Source: Leuconostoc fallax KCTC 3537 (lineage in GTDB: Bacteria > Bacillota > Bacilli > Lactobacillales > Lactobacillaceae). From it: DNA of 64,000 nucleotides. Location of the stretch: assembly GCF_000165675.1 (NCBI RefSeq), contig NZ_AEIZ01000026.1, forward strand, positions 210,233-274,232, in the 5' to 3' direction. Numbering within the stretch: position 1 is the stretch's first letter; the number at the start of each line of letters is the position of its first letter. A program made the position numbers and the translations under genes. The notes beneath the pieces were generated by a model, which was given only the letters and a program-made list of their open reading frames with translations, searched no databases and was not told the origin of the DNA. Shown piece after piece: positions 53,179 through 64,000 of the stretch.

Positions 53179-55387
53179 CTAACCTTGGCGTGCTGCACTT
53201 GTGGCATCATTTCCTAAACTCATATGCTTAACACGTGTGACAATTTCCTTATGCCGACCATGAATCATTGGGCGTTTCTGTGGATTGCCTAGATAGCCAC
53301 ATGTTCGCTTCACAACATCACAAGTTTCAGGATTTGTGTTACCACAATCTGGACATTTAAAGCCACGTTCCGTAGGCATAAATTCACCCTTAAAACCACA
53401 TTCGAAGCACTGATCAATTGGTGTATTTGTACCAAGATAACCAATTTTATCATAAGCATAATCCCAAACAGCTTCCAATGCTTTTGGATTCTGTTTCAAA
53501 TTTGGATACTCACAATAATGAATAAAGCCACCGGAACAATACTTAGGGTAATCTTTTTCAAAGTCTAATTTTTCAAAAGGTGTCACTGGCTTGCGAATAT
53601 CATAATGGAAACTATTTGTATAATAATCTTTATCTGTAATATTGGGTACTAATCCAAATTTCTCAGCATCTAAACGGCAGAAAGTATCTGTCAAACTTTC
53701 ACTTGGTGTACCATAAACGCTGAAATGATAACCATACTCATTACCCCAGTCGTTACAGTGTTCCCAAAGATTTTTCACGATATTAACAGTAAATGCTTTG
53801 GCTTCTGCATTGTGTTCCCAATCGGGGCCATAGAAAGCAGCACCAACCTCATATAATCCAATATATCCTAAGGAAACTGTTGCTCGCTTATTTTTGAACA
53901 ACTCATCAACACTCTGATCTTTTTCCAATCGTTTTCCAAAGGCACCAAACTGATACAAAATAGGTGCATTCTCAGGCGTCGCATCTTTAACACGATTAAC
54001 CTTAAAGACCAATGCTTCTCGGCATATATCTAGTCTTTCTTCTAGAATTTTCCAGAATTTTTCCGTATCACCATTGGCTTCCAAAGCGATTCTTGGCAAA
54101 TTAACCGTGACAACGCCAAGGTTCATCCGTCCTGCATTCACTTCTTTACCATTTTCATCATGCCAACCCTGTAAGAATGAACGACATCCCATTGGTGCTT
54201 TAAAACTACCTGTTAATTCAACAATTTTGTCATACATTAAGATATCAGGATACATACGTTTAGTTGCACAATCAACAGCTAATGATTTGATATCATAATT
54301 AGGTTCTCCTGGCGCGAAGTTTAACCCCTTTTTAATTGTAAAGACTAATTTAGGGAAGATTGCTGTACGCTTTTCTTTTCCCAAACCTTCTATTCGAATT
54401 TGTAAAATAGCTTTCTGTATCTCACGTTCAATCCAGCTCGTTCCTAAACCAAATCCAACAGTAGTAAAAGGCGTTTGTCCTTGTGATGAGTATAATGTGT
54501 TAATTTCATACTCCAACGCTTGCATGGCATCATAGATGTCTTTTTTGTTTGTTGCTTGGCATAATCAATTTGTTGTTCAGCATCACTAATCCATTGCTTA
54601 GACTCGGTAAGATGCTTTTGATAATTTTTTCTGCAAAAGGCGCCAACACTTCGTCAGTACGATCTGAAGAACAGCCGCCATACTGACTTGATGTTACGTT
54701 TGAAATAATTTGAACCATCTGAGCAGTTGCCGTTTGAATTGATTTTGGTGTTTCTACTTCAGCATTACCGATTGTAAAACCATTCGTTAGCATTTCCTTA
54801 AAATCAATTAAACAGCAATTTGTCATTGGACTATAAGGTTGATAATCTAAATCATGCCAGTGAATCTCACCCTTCATATCAGCGTTAGCCACCTTGGGTG
54901 GTAACATTTTCAACCCAATAGCTCTAGCAACCGCTCCAGCTGTTAAATCTCGTTGTGTATTGAAAATATGACTATCCTTATTGGCATTCTCATTCACAAC
55001 TGCACTGTCTTTATTAATCAGGCGTTGAACTCTAACATTAACATCGGTTGCTTGACTCCGTTCAAAATCACGGCGCGCACGATAGTTAATATATTCCTCG
55101 GCTAAATCAAAAAAGTGATGTGCCAGCAATGATTGTTCAACAATGTTTTGAATTTCATAAATTTTAACATCGTCTGTAAACCGCTTTTTAACTTCTTCTA
55201 CAACATCAAGCATGACATCTTCAAGTGCTGCTTCGTCGCTTGCGTTGCCCTCCCCCTGAATCTTTTGATTCGCCTTATTTAAAGCAACCAATATTTTATG
55301 ATAGTCAAATGTGACACGCCGACCATCCCGCTTAACCACTGCTACATTGATTGGATCTGCAATAACTTTTACCCCGATTTCAGACAC
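53179..55387 (-). pseudogene. nrdD: anaerobic ribonucleoside-triphosphate reductase, two apparent 1-bp deletions
   Basis: Glycyl-radical class III ribonucleotide reductase. Two frames (55387-54530, 54525-53179) join at two indels: one A missing at 54616-54619 (four present, five needed) and one at 54541-54546 (six present, seven needed). Restored protein is 736 residues, the usual size: an ATP-cone (VVKRDGRRVTFDYHKILVA) at the N-terminus, GEIHWHDLDYQPYSPMTNC, TTVGFGLGTSWIEREI, the C-terminal zinc site CFECG..CPDCG and the radical-glycine loop RTCGYLG near 53280. All motifs present, so probably intact. With nrdG downstream. Confidence 0.9.
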
Positions 55388-55414
55388 TAATACTACCCCT
55401 TTTCATTTATGTTA

Positions 55415-55478
55415 TTGATGACATATATCATATCAATCAAACTACGGTTATTATAACGCCTATTTTTTCTATCCTCAA
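55415..55478 (-). promoter_or_regulatory. nrdDG promoter and palindromic leader element
   Basis: Reverse strand: -35 TTGAGG (55473-55478), 17-bp spacer, -10 TATAAT (55450-55455). Just after, TTGAT-N12-ATCAA (55415-55436) forms half-sites like those of CRP/FNR-type regulators; this is weak evidence for an oxygen-related control. Confidence 0.55.
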
Positions 55479-55551
55479 ATATAAAGGTTCTGGTCTTTTT
55501 GTTAATTTTTTGTTAAATAATTAACTTGAAAATGATACATTACAACAGTTA

Positions 55552-55580
55552 AAAATGTGCTAAAATATTTAACACATTTT
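55552..55580. repeat. 29-bp near-perfect inverted repeat
   Basis: AAAATGTG-C-TAAA-ATA-TTTA-A-CACATTTT, paired at 12 of 13 arm positions, between the nrdDG promoter and the flavodoxin gene. It is not followed by a T-run and the spacing does not fit the Rex site. An operator or an AT-rich structural element is possible. Confidence 0.5.
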
Positions 55581-55654
55581 CCATGATTATTTGAATTGAG
55601 TATTGTATGATAGAATTTGTAAAATAAATAAGCTCATGATTAAGGATATAAACT

Positions 55655-56089
55655 ATGAATGCTATTGTTGTTTATGCAACGATTACTGGTAATAATGAAG
55701 CTGTTGCAGATATTATTATTGACCAATTAAAATCACATGATGTTATGGTTACTAAATCAGAAATATCTCAAACTGAAGTTGAAGATTTACAAAATCAAGA
55801 TATTGCGGTTGTCGTACCGTACACTTATGATAATGGCTCATTACCTGATGAAGGATTAGATTTCTACGATGATTTAGAATTTATTGATTTATCAGGAACA
55901 AAGTATGGCGTTGCTGGTTCAGGTGATTTGTTCTATGAAGATGATTATTGTGTTGCTGTAGATAAATTTGATACAGCATTGTCCAATGCGAAAGCAAACA
56001 AGGCTGCACAAAATGTTAAAATTAATCTCATCCCTGATAAAACGGATGAGGCACAACTCAAAAAATTTGTTAACGATTTATTAGCATAA
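55655..56089 (+). CDS. flavodoxin
   Basis: A 144-residue FMN-binding flavodoxin, a low-potential electron carrier. It has VVYATITGNNEAVADII (phosphate loop, TxTGN) at residues 5-21, VVPYTYDNGSLPDEGLDFYDDL (FMN loops) and YGVAGSGDLFYEDDY. The ATG 55655 is preceded by GATTAAGGATATAAACT, so the ribosome site is AAGGAT. Flavodoxin can deliver electrons to the NrdG radical-SAM cluster, which fits the adjacent, divergent nrdDG genes; the link is inferred from context. Confidence 0.9.
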   Translation: MNAIVVYATITGNNEAVADIIIDQLKSHDVMVTKSEISQTEVEDLQNQDIAVVVPYTYDNGSLPDEGLDFYDDLEFIDLSGTKYGVAGSGDLFYEDDYCVAVDKFDTALSNAKANKAAQNVKINLIPDKTDEAQLKKFVNDLLA

Positions 56090-56090
56090 T

Positions 56091-56124
56091 AAAAAAGCCA
56101 CTACTTAACGTAGCGGCTTTTTTT
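56091..56124. terminator. bidirectional intrinsic terminator
   Basis: AAAGCC-A-CTAC pairs with GTAG-C-GGCTTT flanked by A and T runs, between the flavodoxin (+) and rpoC (-). The rpoC stop lies in its T-run. Confidence 0.85.
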
Positions 56125-59100
56125 AATGCTTGTCATTAAATGTTCGTGCAACTTCATCTAATGTTTGAATATTTTCTTCAACTTCGTTGTCGTCACTCTC
56201 AATAGTGTCGCCAACAACCTTTGTTTTTATCTTACGATATTCAGCCATACCAGTACCAGCTGGAATAATCTTACCGATAATAACGTTTTCCTTCAAACCA
56301 ACCAACGGATCATTCTTACCGCGAATAGCAGCATCAGTCAAGACACGTGTTGTTTCTTGGAATGATGCAGCTGACAAGAATGAATTGGTTTCAAGCGCAG
56401 CCTTAGTGATACCTAACAAAACTGGACGAGCTGTAGCAGGCACCTTGCCAGCAAACAATGCAGGTTCATTAGCGCGCTTAAAGTCTGCAATATCCATCAA
56501 TGTACCAGGAAGCAAAGGTGTTTCCCCAGGATCCATAACGCGTACTTTACGCATCATCTGACGAATCATGACTTCAATATGTTTATCTGACACTTCGATA
56601 CCCTGCAAACGATAAACCTTTTGGATTTCAGTCAACATGTAGCTCTCAGTTGTCAATGTATCAGTAACAGCTAACAATTCCTTAGGATCGATAGGTCCTT
56701 CATTAAGTGTTTGACCACGTTGAATTTCATCACCTTCTCCAACACGCATACGTGCAGAAAGTGGCAATGTATAAGAACGTGTATCTGTTTCACCTTCAAC
56801 TGTTACGATCTTTGTGCGTTCAGCTGGATTCTCTTCGATAGAAGCAATGATTCCAGTAACTTCAGAAATTTCAGCACGTCCCTTAGGAATACGTGCTTCA
56901 ACAATTTCCTGCACACGTGGCAAACCTTGCGTAATATCGTTTCCACCAGCAACACCACCCGTGTGGAAGTTACGCATTGTCAACTGCGTACCAGGTTCAC
57001 CAATTGATTGGGCAGCAACTGTACCAACTGCTTCACCAACTTCAACATCTTCTCCAGTCGCCAAATTACGACCATAATCCAAGACTGAAACACCGTGTTC
57101 TGTTGTTGATGTAAAGACGGAACGAATCGTTACCTTATCAATACCAGCAGCAATAATCTTCTTGGCGATATCTTCACTAATCATTTCATTCTTTGAAATA
57201 ATCTTTTCACCAGTTTCAGGATCAAATACCGACTTCATTGCATAACGACCCAAAATACGATCATATAACGGTTCAACAACAGAGTTGCCATCCATGATTG
57301 CTGAAACTTCTAGTCCACGATCAGTATCATTATCGTACTCACGCACAATAACATCTTGCGCAACATCGACCAAACGACGTGTCAAGTAACCAGAGTTGGC
57401 TGTCTTCAAAGCCGTATCTGACATTCCCTTACGGGCACCGTGGGTAGAAATAAACATTTCCATCACAGTCAAGCCGTCACGGAAGTTAGCAGTAACTGGC
57501 AATTCAATAATTTTACCACCAGGTCCAGCCATCAAACCACGCATACCGGCTAACTGAACGAAGTTAGAAATGTTACCACGCGCACCTGAATCCTGCATCA
57601 TATAGATTGGATTAGTCACATCGAAGGATTCAATCAAACGATCTTGAATAATATCCTTGGCCTTGGTCCAAATTTCTGTCACACGTTGATAACGTTCAGA
57701 ATCTGTAATCAAACCACGACGGAACTGCTTTGTTACTGTCGCAACTTGCTTATGGGCATCTTCCAAAATTGCTGGCTTATCTTTTAATTCAATAACATCT
57801 GTCATGGCAACCGTCAATCCAGATTGTGTTGATTTATCATAACCCAAGTCCTTCATGCGATCCAAAAGTAATGATGTTTCTGTTACTTTATAACGCTTAT
57901 AAACTTCGGCAATAATATCAGATAAGAATCCCTTCTTAAAGGGACGTACAATTTCTTCATGTGCCAAATGATCATGAATATCTTCACCAAAGTTAATAAA
58001 GAATTCATCACTGATACCCTTAAAGTTATCTTCAGATGGTTCATTAATATAAGGGAAGTCTACTGGCAAAATTTCGTTAAACAACAATTTACCAACAGAT
58101 GTAATCATAATCTTCTGGCGTTGTTCATCAGTAAATGGTTTTTCGTCAGGGAATGTCGATGTTTGAATTCCAATACGTGTATGATAATGCACAATCTTAT
58201 TTTCATAAGCAATGCGTGCTTCTGCAACACTACTGAAAATCATACCTTCACCTTCACGACCAGCTTCTTCAGTCGTTAGGTAATAGTTACCAATCACCAT
58301 ATCCTGTGATGGCGCAACAATTGGCTTTCCATCCTTAGGTGCCAAAATGTGCCCAGCGGCAAGCATTAACAAACGTGCTTCTGCTTGTGCTTCATCAGAA
58401 AGTGGTACGTGAATGGCCATCTGATCGCCATCAAAATCAGCGTTATAAGCTTCAGTTACCAAAGGATGCAAACGCATTGCCTTACCTGAAACCAACACTG
58501 GCTCAAAAGCCTGAATTCCCAAACGATGTAGCGTAGGTGCTCGGTTCAAAAGAACTGGATGTTCTTTAATGACATCTTCCAAAACATCCATAACATCATT
58601 ATCTTGACGATCAATCTTACGCTTAGCTGATTTAACATTACCGGCCAAGTTACGCTTTGTTAATTCGCGCATAATGAATGGTCGGAAAAGTTCTAATGCC
58701 ATTGGGCGTGGTAGGCCCATTTGGTTCATCTTTAAGAATGGTCCAACATCAATAACTGAACGACCAGAATAATCAACACGCTTACCCAACAGGTTTTGAC
58801 GGAAACGGCCTTGCTTACCCTTCAGCATATGTGAAAGTGACTTTAATGGTCGATTTCCAGGACCAGCAACAGGGCGTCCACGACGACCGTTGTCGATTAA
58901 TGCATCGACAGCTTCCTGTAACATACGCTTTTCGTTTTGAACGATAATACCAGGTGCATTCAAATCTAACAAACGCTTCAGACGATTGTTACGGTTAATT
59001 ACACGACGGTATAAATCATTCAAATCAGATGTAGCGAAGCGACCACCTTCTAATTGAACCATCGGACGCAAGTCAGGTGGGATAACTGGTACAACATCCA

Positions 59101-59785
59101 TAACCATCCACTGTGGTTTATTTTCAGATGTTAAGAATGCTTCAACAATATCCAAACGACGTACAGCACGTACTCGTTTTTGTCCTGTGGCTTCTTGCAA
59201 TTCGTGCTTCAAATTATCCGCTTCAGACTGTAAATCAACATCAGCTAACAAAGCTTTAATTGCTTCAGCACCCATGCCCGCTACGAAATCAGCACCGTAT
59301 TGTACCTTTAATTGACGGTATTCGCGCTCAGTTAATAGTTGCTTCTTTTCAACTGGTGCATCTCCTGGCTCAATAACAACATATGAGGCAAAGTAAATAA
59401 TTTCTTCCAATGAACGTGGGCTCATATCAAGCACTAGTCCCATACGTGAAGGAATTCCCTTGAAATACCAAATATGTGTAACTGGGGCAGCCAATTCGAT
59501 GTGGGCCATACGCTCACGGCGTACCTTTGATGATGTAACTTCTACACCACAGCGGTCACAAACGATACCTTTGTAACGAATTCGCTTATATTTTCCACAA
59601 GCACATTCATAATCTTTTGTAGGTCCAAAAATACGCTCATCGAACAAACCATCTTTTTCAGGCTTAAGTGTTCGATAATTAATCGTTTCTGGCTTCTTTA
59701 CTTCACCATAAGACCATGAACGGATCTTATCAGGAGAAGCCAAACCGATTTGCATACTTTCGAACTTATTAACATCGATAGCCAT
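56123..59785 (-). CDS. rpoC: DNA-directed RNA polymerase beta' subunit
   Basis: Largest RNA polymerase subunit, 1220 residues. Active-site triad is NADFDGDQ (448-455). The first zinc site is kept: [20 protein letters not shown] (61-80). The second site, normally four Cys in a C-terminal region, is lost: N819, S893, S900 and D903 stand where Bacillus and E. coli have Cys (encoded at 57077-57331). Other conserved parts: [52 protein letters not shown] and the trigger loop [21 protein letters not shown]. Follows rpoB at 24 bp in one operon. Confidence 0.98.
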   Translation of the reverse strand: MAIDVNKFESMQIGLASPDKIRSWSYGEVKKPETINYRTLKPEKDGLFDERIFGPTKDYECACGKYKRIRYKGIVCDRCGVEVTSSKVRRERMAHIELAAPVTHIWYFKGIPSRMGLVLDMSPRSLEEIIYFASYVVIEPGDAPVEKKQLLTEREYRQLKVQYGADFVAGMGAEAIKALLADVDLQSEADNLKHELQEATGQKRVRAVRRLDIVEAFLTSENKPQWMVMDVVPVIPPDLRPMVQLEGGRFATSDLNDLYRRVINRNNRLKRLLDLNAPGIIVQNEKRMLQEAVDALIDNGRRGRPVAGPGNRPLKSLSHMLKGKQGRFRQNLLGKRVDYSGRSVIDVGPFLKMNQMGLPRPMALELFRPFIMRELTKRNLAGNVKSAKRKIDRQDNDVMDVLEDVIKEHPVLLNRAPTLHRLGIQAFEPVLVSGKAMRLHPLVTEAYNADFDGDQMAIHVPLSDEAQAEARLLMLAAGHILAPKDGKPIVAPSQDMVIGNYYLTTEEAGREGEGMIFSSVAEARIAYENKIVHYHTRIGIQTSTFPDEKPFTDEQRQKIMITSVGKLLFNEILPVDFPYINEPSEDNFKGISDEFFINFGEDIHDHLAHEEIVRPFKKGFLSDIIAEVYKRYKVTETSLLLDRMKDLGYDKSTQSGLTVAMTDVIELKDKPAILEDAHKQVATVTKQFRRGLITDSERYQRVTEIWTKAKDIIQDRLIESFDVTNPIYMMQDSGARGNISNFVQLAGMRGLMAGPGGKIIELPVTANFRDGLTVMEMFISTHGARKGMSDTALKTANSGYLTRRLVDVAQDVIVREYDNDTDRGLEVSAIMDGNSVVEPLYDRILGRYAMKSVFDPETGEKIISKNEMISEDIAKKIIAAGIDKVTIRSVFTSTTEHGVSVLDYGRNLATGEDVEVGEAVGTVAAQSIGEPGTQLTMRNFHTGGVAGGNDITQGLPRVQEIVEARIPKGRAEISEVTGIIASIEENPAERTKIVTVEGETDTRSYTLPLSARMRVGEGDEIQRGQTLNEGPIDPKELLAVTDTLTTESYMLTEIQKVYRLQGIEVSDKHIEVMIRQMMRKVRVMDPGETPLLPGTLMDIADFKRANEPALFAGKVPATARPVLLGITKAALETNSFLSAASFQETTRVLTDAAIRGKNDPLVGLKENVIIGKIIPAGTGMAEYRKIKTKVVGDTIESDDNEVEENIQTLDEVARTFNDKH

Positions 59786-59809
59786 CTATTTGCTGTTACC
59801 TTTCTTCAC

Positions 59810-62800
59810 TTATTCTGTTTCAGTAGTGTCTTCGTCAGACTCTACTTTGGCAAACGCAACTTTAACTTCGTCATCTTCTTGATTCAAAAGATCTGGATGT
59901 GTACGTGCTAACTTTTCCAAAGCATCAACTGGCAAAATTGAATCATCTTCATCCATTTGACGTAATTCAACTTCATCACCGGCAACATCTAGAACACGCA
60001 TATCCAAACCAAGTGCTTGTAATTCTTTCACAAGAACACGGAATGATTCAGGAACACCAGGTCGAGGAATTGAATCACCCTTAACGATTGATTCATAGAC
60101 CTTAACACGACCAGCAACATCATCAGACTTATAAGTCAAAATTTCTTGCAATGTGTAGGCAGCACCATAAGCTTCCAGCGCCCAAACTTCCATTTCACCA
60201 AAACGCTGTCCACCGAACTGTGCTTTACCACCTAATGGCTGTTGCGTAACAAGTGAGTAAGGACCGATTGAACGTGCATGAATCTTATCATCAACCATGT
60301 GGGCCAACTTCATATAGTGCATAACACCGACAGCAACTCGCTTGTCAAAGGCATCACCGCTACGGCCATCATAGACAACAGATTTACCATCAACTGGTAG
60401 TCCTGCTTCACGCAAAGCATCTTCAATTTCATCATCTGTTGCACCATCAAAGACTGGTGAAGCAACATGGATACCCAAATTACGTGCAGCAAATCCCAAA
60501 TGTAATTCTAAGACCTGCCCAATGTTCATACGTGATGGCACACCCATGGGACTCAACAAGATATCAATTGGTGTTCCATCAGGCATATACGGCATATCTT
60601 CTTCAGGTACAACAACTGAAACTGTACCCTTGTTACCGTGACGTCCAGCCATCTTATCACCAACTTGGATCTTACGTTTCTGGGCGATATAAACACGAAC
60701 CATCATGTTAACACCAGGTGCTAATTCATCACCGTTTTCAGGCGTATAAATACGAACGTTTTGGACAACACCACCACCACCGTGTGGGACACGTAATGAA
60801 GTATCACGTACTTCACGTGCCTTTTCACCGAAGATTGCATGCAAAAGACGCTCTTCAGCAGAAAGTTCTGTAACACCCTTAGGTGTTACTTTACCAACCA
60901 AAATGTCGCCATCATGGACTTCGGCACCAATGCGGATAATACCATTCTCGTCTAAGTCACGCAGTTGTTCCTCACCAGTGTTAGGAATTTCACGTGTCAT
61001 TTCTTCAGGGCCAAGTTTTGTATCACGCGCCTCTGAATCATATTCTTCAATATGAATTGATGTATAAACGTCTTCACGAACTAAGCGTTCATTCAAAACA
61101 ATGGCATCTTCGAAGTTATAACCTTGCCAAGTCATAAAGGCAATCAATGGGTTTTGTCCCAGAGCAAGTTCGCCTAATTCCATTGATGGGCCATCAGCAA
61201 TAACTTGATCATCATCAATGTGTTCACCAACTTTAACAATTGGCTTTTGGTTATAGTTTTTACCACCGTTAGAACGGCGGAACTTCATTAATTCATACGT
61301 ATCAAGTTGGCCATCTTCACGACGAATACGGATTTGACGACCATCAACATATTCCACTTCACCGGCGGCACGGGAAATCAAAGCAACACCAGCATCGTGA
61401 GCTGCCTTATATTCAATACCTGTTCCCACTAATGGTGAATGTGGGTCTAACAACGGCACAGCCTGTCGTTGCATGTTGGCACCCATCAAGGCACGGTTAG
61501 AATCATCGTTTTCCAAGAACGGAATCGCAGCAGTTCCAACAGAAACAACCTGTTTAGGACTCACGTCCATGTAGTCAATTTTATCAACGGGTGTTTCGAT
61601 GTTTTCTTCACCGAAACGTGCCATAACTGTATCGTTAACAAAACTACCATCATCGTTCAAAGGTGAGTTAGCTTGCGCCACGATAAAGTTATCTTCCTCA
61701 TCAGCTGTCAAATAATCAATTTTGTCGGTAACATTATGGGTTGTCCAATCAACACGACGGTAAGGTGTCTCAACAAAGCCATACTTATTAATACGTGCAT
61801 AAGTGGCCAACGAGTTAATCAACCCGATGTTAGGACCTTCTGGCGTTTCAATTGGATCGATACGACCGTAATGCGTATAGTGCACATCTCGCACTTCAAC
61901 ACCAGCACGATCACGTGTCAAACCACCAGGTCCCAATGCAGACAAACGACGCTTATGGTTCAATTCACCCAATGGGTTAGTTTGATCCATGAACTGTGAT
62001 AGCTGTGATGAACCAAAGAATTCCTTAACTGCAGCCACAACTGGACGAATGTTAATCAATTGTTGTGGTGTTACAGTATTAGCATCTTGGATTGACATAC
62101 GTTCACGCACAACACGTTCCATACGTGTCAAACCAATACGGAATTGGTTTTGTAGTAATTCGCCGACTGAACGAATACGACGGTTTCCAAGGTGGTCAAT
62201 ATCATCAACTGAACCGATGCCTTCTTGCAAGTTCAAGAAATAATTCATACCTGCTAATATATCTGCAGGACGCACTGTACGGTTAGCTGCTTCAATATGA
62301 CCATTGCCGATTAACACTAGTGCTTTTTCTGGATCTTCAGGTGATTCAATCTTAATTTTTTGTAGGATAACTGGTTCTTGCAAAACAGCATCCCCTGATG
62401 GTGTATATGTTGTCGTCTTGAAATCTTCACGTTCAAGGAATGGTGCTAATTCAGACATGACTGTCTTGTCTACAACAGTTCCCTTTTCAGCAATAATCTC
62501 GCCTGAATCAGGGTCAGCCAATGTTTCGGCTAATGTCTGTCCAAGCAAGCGTGTCTTGAGCGACAACTTCTTATTAATCTTATAACGTCCCACATTGGCC
62601 AAGTCATAACGACGTGGATCAAAGAAACGCGCAACAAGTAACGCACGTGAAGAATCTGCTGTTTTAGGTTCTCCCGGACGTAGACGCTCGTAAATGTCCT
62701 TCAATGACTCTTCAACACGTGAATCCGACATATCTTTGTGAACGTCTTTTTCCAGAGTCATGTTCAAAGCATCATATTGGTCAGAGAAAATTTCTAAAAT

Positions 62801-63418
62801 GTCTGAATCAGAACCAAATCCTAATGCACGAACAAGCTCCGTCATCAAGAGTTTACGTGTACGATCGATACGAACGTTGGCAATACCTTTAGCATCCGTT
62901 TCGTATTCTAACCAAGCGCCACGGTTAGGAATCACTGTGGTACCAAAATGAGGACGACCATTCTTGTCAGTTTCTTGATTGTAATAAATACCAGGTGAAC
63001 GTACCAATTGAGAAACGATAACACGTTCCGCACCATTGATAATGAATGTTCCTTGGTCTGTCATCAATGGGAACTCACCAAAGAACACATCTTGACTCTT
63101 GATTTCACCAGTTTCGTGGTTAGTCAAACGTAATGTCACATGTAGTGGTGCTGAGTAGTTCGCATCATGCTCACGCGCTTCTTCAATTGTATACTTTGGT
63201 TCCATCAATTTATAATCGACATATTCCAAAGACAAAGTACCTTGGAAATCATCAATTGGCATGATATCGCCAAACATTTCTTTAATACCTTCATCAAGGA
63301 ACCACTTATAAGATGCCGTTTGAATTTCAATCAAATTCGGCACATCTAAGACTTCTTTAATTCGAGCATATGAACGACGCGTACGGTGCTTACCATACTT
63401 TACTAAATGTCCTGCCAC
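59810..63418 (-). CDS. rpoB: DNA-directed RNA polymerase beta subunit
   Basis: Second-largest RNA polymerase subunit, about 1202 residues, carrying the rifampicin pocket. Start is most likely GTG 63418 ([17 protein letters not shown]) six nt after GAGGTG; an in-frame GTG at 63427 overlaps the ribosome site, and the ATG one base earlier is out of frame. Motifs: [32 protein letters not shown] (rifampicin region, shown as [14 protein letters not shown] and [12 protein letters not shown]), [20 protein letters not shown] and [23 protein letters not shown]. An acidic C-terminal tail of Glu/Asp/Thr ends the protein. Promoter and attenuator-like hairpin in the leader. Confidence 0.98.
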   Translation of the reverse strand: MAGHLVKYGKHRTRRSYARIKEVLDVPNLIEIQTASYKWFLDEGIKEMFGDIMPIDDFQGTLSLEYVDYKLMEPKYTIEEAREHDANYSAPLHVTLRLTNHETGEIKSQDVFFGEFPLMTDQGTFIINGAERVIVSQLVRSPGIYYNQETDKNGRPHFGTTVIPNRGAWLEYETDAKGIANVRIDRTRKLLMTELVRALGFGSDSDILEIFSDQYDALNMTLEKDVHKDMSDSRVEESLKDIYERLRPGEPKTADSSRALLVARFFDPRRYDLANVGRYKINKKLSLKTRLLGQTLAETLADPDSGEIIAEKGTVVDKTVMSELAPFLEREDFKTTTYTPSGDAVLQEPVILQKIKIESPEDPEKALVLIGNGHIEAANRTVRPADILAGMNYFLNLQEGIGSVDDIDHLGNRRIRSVGELLQNQFRIGLTRMERVVRERMSIQDANTVTPQQLINIRPVVAAVKEFFGSSQLSQFMDQTNPLGELNHKRRLSALGPGGLTRDRAGVEVRDVHYTHYGRIDPIETPEGPNIGLINSLATYARINKYGFVETPYRRVDWTTHNVTDKIDYLTADEEDNFIVAQANSPLNDDGSFVNDTVMARFGEENIETPVDKIDYMDVSPKQVVSVGTAAIPFLENDDSNRALMGANMQRQAVPLLDPHSPLVGTGIEYKAAHDAGVALISRAAGEVEYVDGRQIRIRREDGQLDTYELMKFRRSNGGKNYNQKPIVKVGEHIDDDQVIADGPSMELGELALGQNPLIAFMTWQGYNFEDAIVLNERLVREDVYTSIHIEEYDSEARDTKLGPEEMTREIPNTGEEQLRDLDENGIIRIGAEVHDGDILVGKVTPKGVTELSAEERLLHAIFGEKAREVRDTSLRVPHGGGGVVQNVRIYTPENGDELAPGVNMMVRVYIAQKRKIQVGDKMAGRHGNKGTVSVVVPEEDMPYMPDGTPIDILLSPMGVPSRMNIGQVLELHLGFAARNLGIHVASPVFDGATDDEIEDALREAGLPVDGKSVVYDGRSGDAFDKRVAVGVMHYMKLAHMVDDKIHARSIGPYSLVTQQPLGGKAQFGGQRFGEMEVWALEAYGAAYTLQEILTYKSDDVAGRVKVYESIVKGDSIPRPGVPESFRVLVKELQALGLDMRVLDVAGDEVELRQMDEDDSILPVDALEKLARTHPDLLNQEDDEVKVAFAKVESDEDTTETE

Positions 63419-63511
63419 ATTTATCACCTCGTTTGTTTTTCACTGCGTTCTGTACATTACAATTTGATTACAAAATCAAAAATACCCCTTAAAAAGATAA
63501 GGTATAGGCAC

Positions 63512-63551
63512 AAAAAAAGCAATCGTCGCTGTTTCCGCAGACAACGTTTGC
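63512..63551 (-). terminator. attenuator-like intrinsic terminator in the rpoB leader
   Basis: Reverse strand: GCAA-A-CGTTG-T-CTG pairs with CAG-CGACG-A-TTGC (6-nt loop), ending in seven T at 63518-63512. It lies between the rpoB promoter and start, so most transcripts could stop before rpoB. A weaker hairpin with five T follows at 63475-63503. Confidence 0.65.
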
Positions 63552-63621
63552 CTCAACTATGATGAAATTCATGGACAATAGATCATGATTTTCGTATTTA
63601 TTCGCAGTATTACTATGTTAT

Positions 63622-63649
63622 AGTATACGCTATTTTGTAAAAAAATCAA
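63622..63649 (-). promoter_or_regulatory. rpoBC promoter
   Basis: Reverse strand: -35 TTGATT (63644-63649), 16-bp spacer, -10 TATACT (63622-63627), starting 5 bp after the upstream gene's stop. The leader to rpoB is about 190 nt. Confidence 0.7.
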
Positions 63650-63653
63650 GGAC

Positions 63654-64000
63654 CTACTGGACAACACCATGTAAGATTAAATCAACTAATTCTTGCACTC
63701 TTGTTTGAATATCTTGCTGTGCATTTAAAGCATGAAAATCACCAAATATCGGTGCCAAGCTTGTGATATAGAAAGAACTCGCCATCTTAGGATCCACATG
63801 CTCACGCAAATGAACAGCCGGTTGAGCAAAGAAACGCGCAATGGGTCCGACATAATCCCGGCCGAATATTCGACCAAGACTCTGCTGACCAGAAGATGAC
63901 AACGCCCCAAAGCTACCATGAATTAATGTAAACACATCACGTGGATGCTGCGTCCGAATAACAAGTGTCATCGCAACAAGTTGATCGATGGGCTCATTAT
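63654..64000 (-). CDS. TetR-like regulator, C-terminal part (cut by window edge)
   Basis: The last 115 codons of a gene that continues beyond base 64000. The frame reads NEPIDQLVAMTLVIRTQHP at the edge and ends with DIQTRVQELVDLILHGVV. That ending, and the helical pattern, resemble the C-terminal domain of TetR/AcrR regulators. The DNA-binding part is outside the window, so the call is only moderate. It stands right upstream of the rpoBC promoter in the same direction. Confidence 0.5.
   Translation of the reverse strand, partial: NEPIDQLVAMTLVIRTQHPRDVFTLIHGSFGALSSSGQQSLGRIFGRDYVGPIARFFAQPAVHLREHVDPKMASSFYITSLAPIFGDFHALNAQQDIQTRVQELVDLILHGVVQ

Noticed and set aside
55552..55580. Rex binding site
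   Set aside because: TGTG and CACA half-sites are 13 bp apart where Rex sites need about 10, and the inner bases do not fit.
56187..57077. Long + strand frames opposite rpoC
   Set aside because: They are antisense shadows of a highly conserved gene with no starts or family match.

Overview
The window is core chromosome of a low-GC Gram-positive lactic acid bacterium, most likely family Leuconostocaceae (Weissella or Leuconostoc, with Weissella my preference). Supporting signs are the AT-rich DNA, strong AGGAGG ribosome sites, the gene neighbourhoods tdk-prfA-prmC-tsaC-upp and mreB-rodA, a gluconate/6-phosphogluconate module suited to heterofermentative growth, and a Ddl ligase with Phe at the position that gives D-Ala-D-Lac and intrinsic vancomycin resistance in Leuconostoc. 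I see no prophage, insertion sequence, integron or CRISPR array.

Layout. 1-3.6 kb: 5' part of pyrG with a complete attenuator leader, rpoE, a DUF1934 gene and an HD hydrolase. 3.7-8.5 kb: yajC, tgt, two unknown genes and a DUF2201/VWA plus MoxR ATPase pair. 8.6-14 kb: upp, tsaC, prmC, prfA, tdk and a VanZ-RDD fusion. 14-17.5 kb: murT-gatD, a YitT protein and a DUF956 gene. 17.6-23.3 kb: two mannose-family PTS units (IIAB-IIC-IID and a fused IIC-IID) and manA, each with a CcpA-type cre site. 23.4-25.7 kb: small membrane proteins, a HAD phosphatase and a probable small RNA. 25.7-30.8 kb: gntP, gntK, gnd and a divergent RpiR regulator. 30.8-34.3 kb: DUF1054, YihY, two VIT-family metal transporters and a divergent Fur-family regulator. 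34.3-40.1 kb: cold-shock protein, short pantothenate-kinase-like gene, HelD-like helicase, phosphoglycerate mutase family and hflX. 40.1-45.6 kb: two tRNAs, ezrA, rpsD, DUF1694, rarA, 6S RNA and uspA. 45.6-52.5 kb: ddl, DUF2785, rodA, DUF2969, mreB, DUF1146, a PaaX-like regulator and an EamA transporter. 52.5-64 kb: nrdG, nrdD, a flavodoxin, rpoC, rpoB and the end of a TetR-like gene.

Genes that work together. CcpA-type sites overlap the -35 boxes of both PTS promoters and of the small-RNA promoter beside gntP, so sugar import and gluconate use look jointly catabolite-controlled. The Fur-family gene and the VIT operon share a matching pair of palindromes. Cell-wall genes (murT-gatD, ddl, rodA, mreB, ezrA) are spread through the window.

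Two cross-cutting observations matter. First, at least nine single-base indels in homopolymer runs break otherwise intact genes, eight of them one base short; this looks like sequencing error, so the broken genes are probably intact in the cell. Second, four proteins (RpoC second site, MurT, Tgt, Fur-family regulator) lack the cysteines that bind structural zinc in their families, often with Cys replaced by Ser or Asp, whereas other zinc sites (RpoC first site, NrdD, Tdk) are kept. The best candidate for something undescribed is a roughly 210-nt RNA at 25410-25622 with C-rich hairpin loops.
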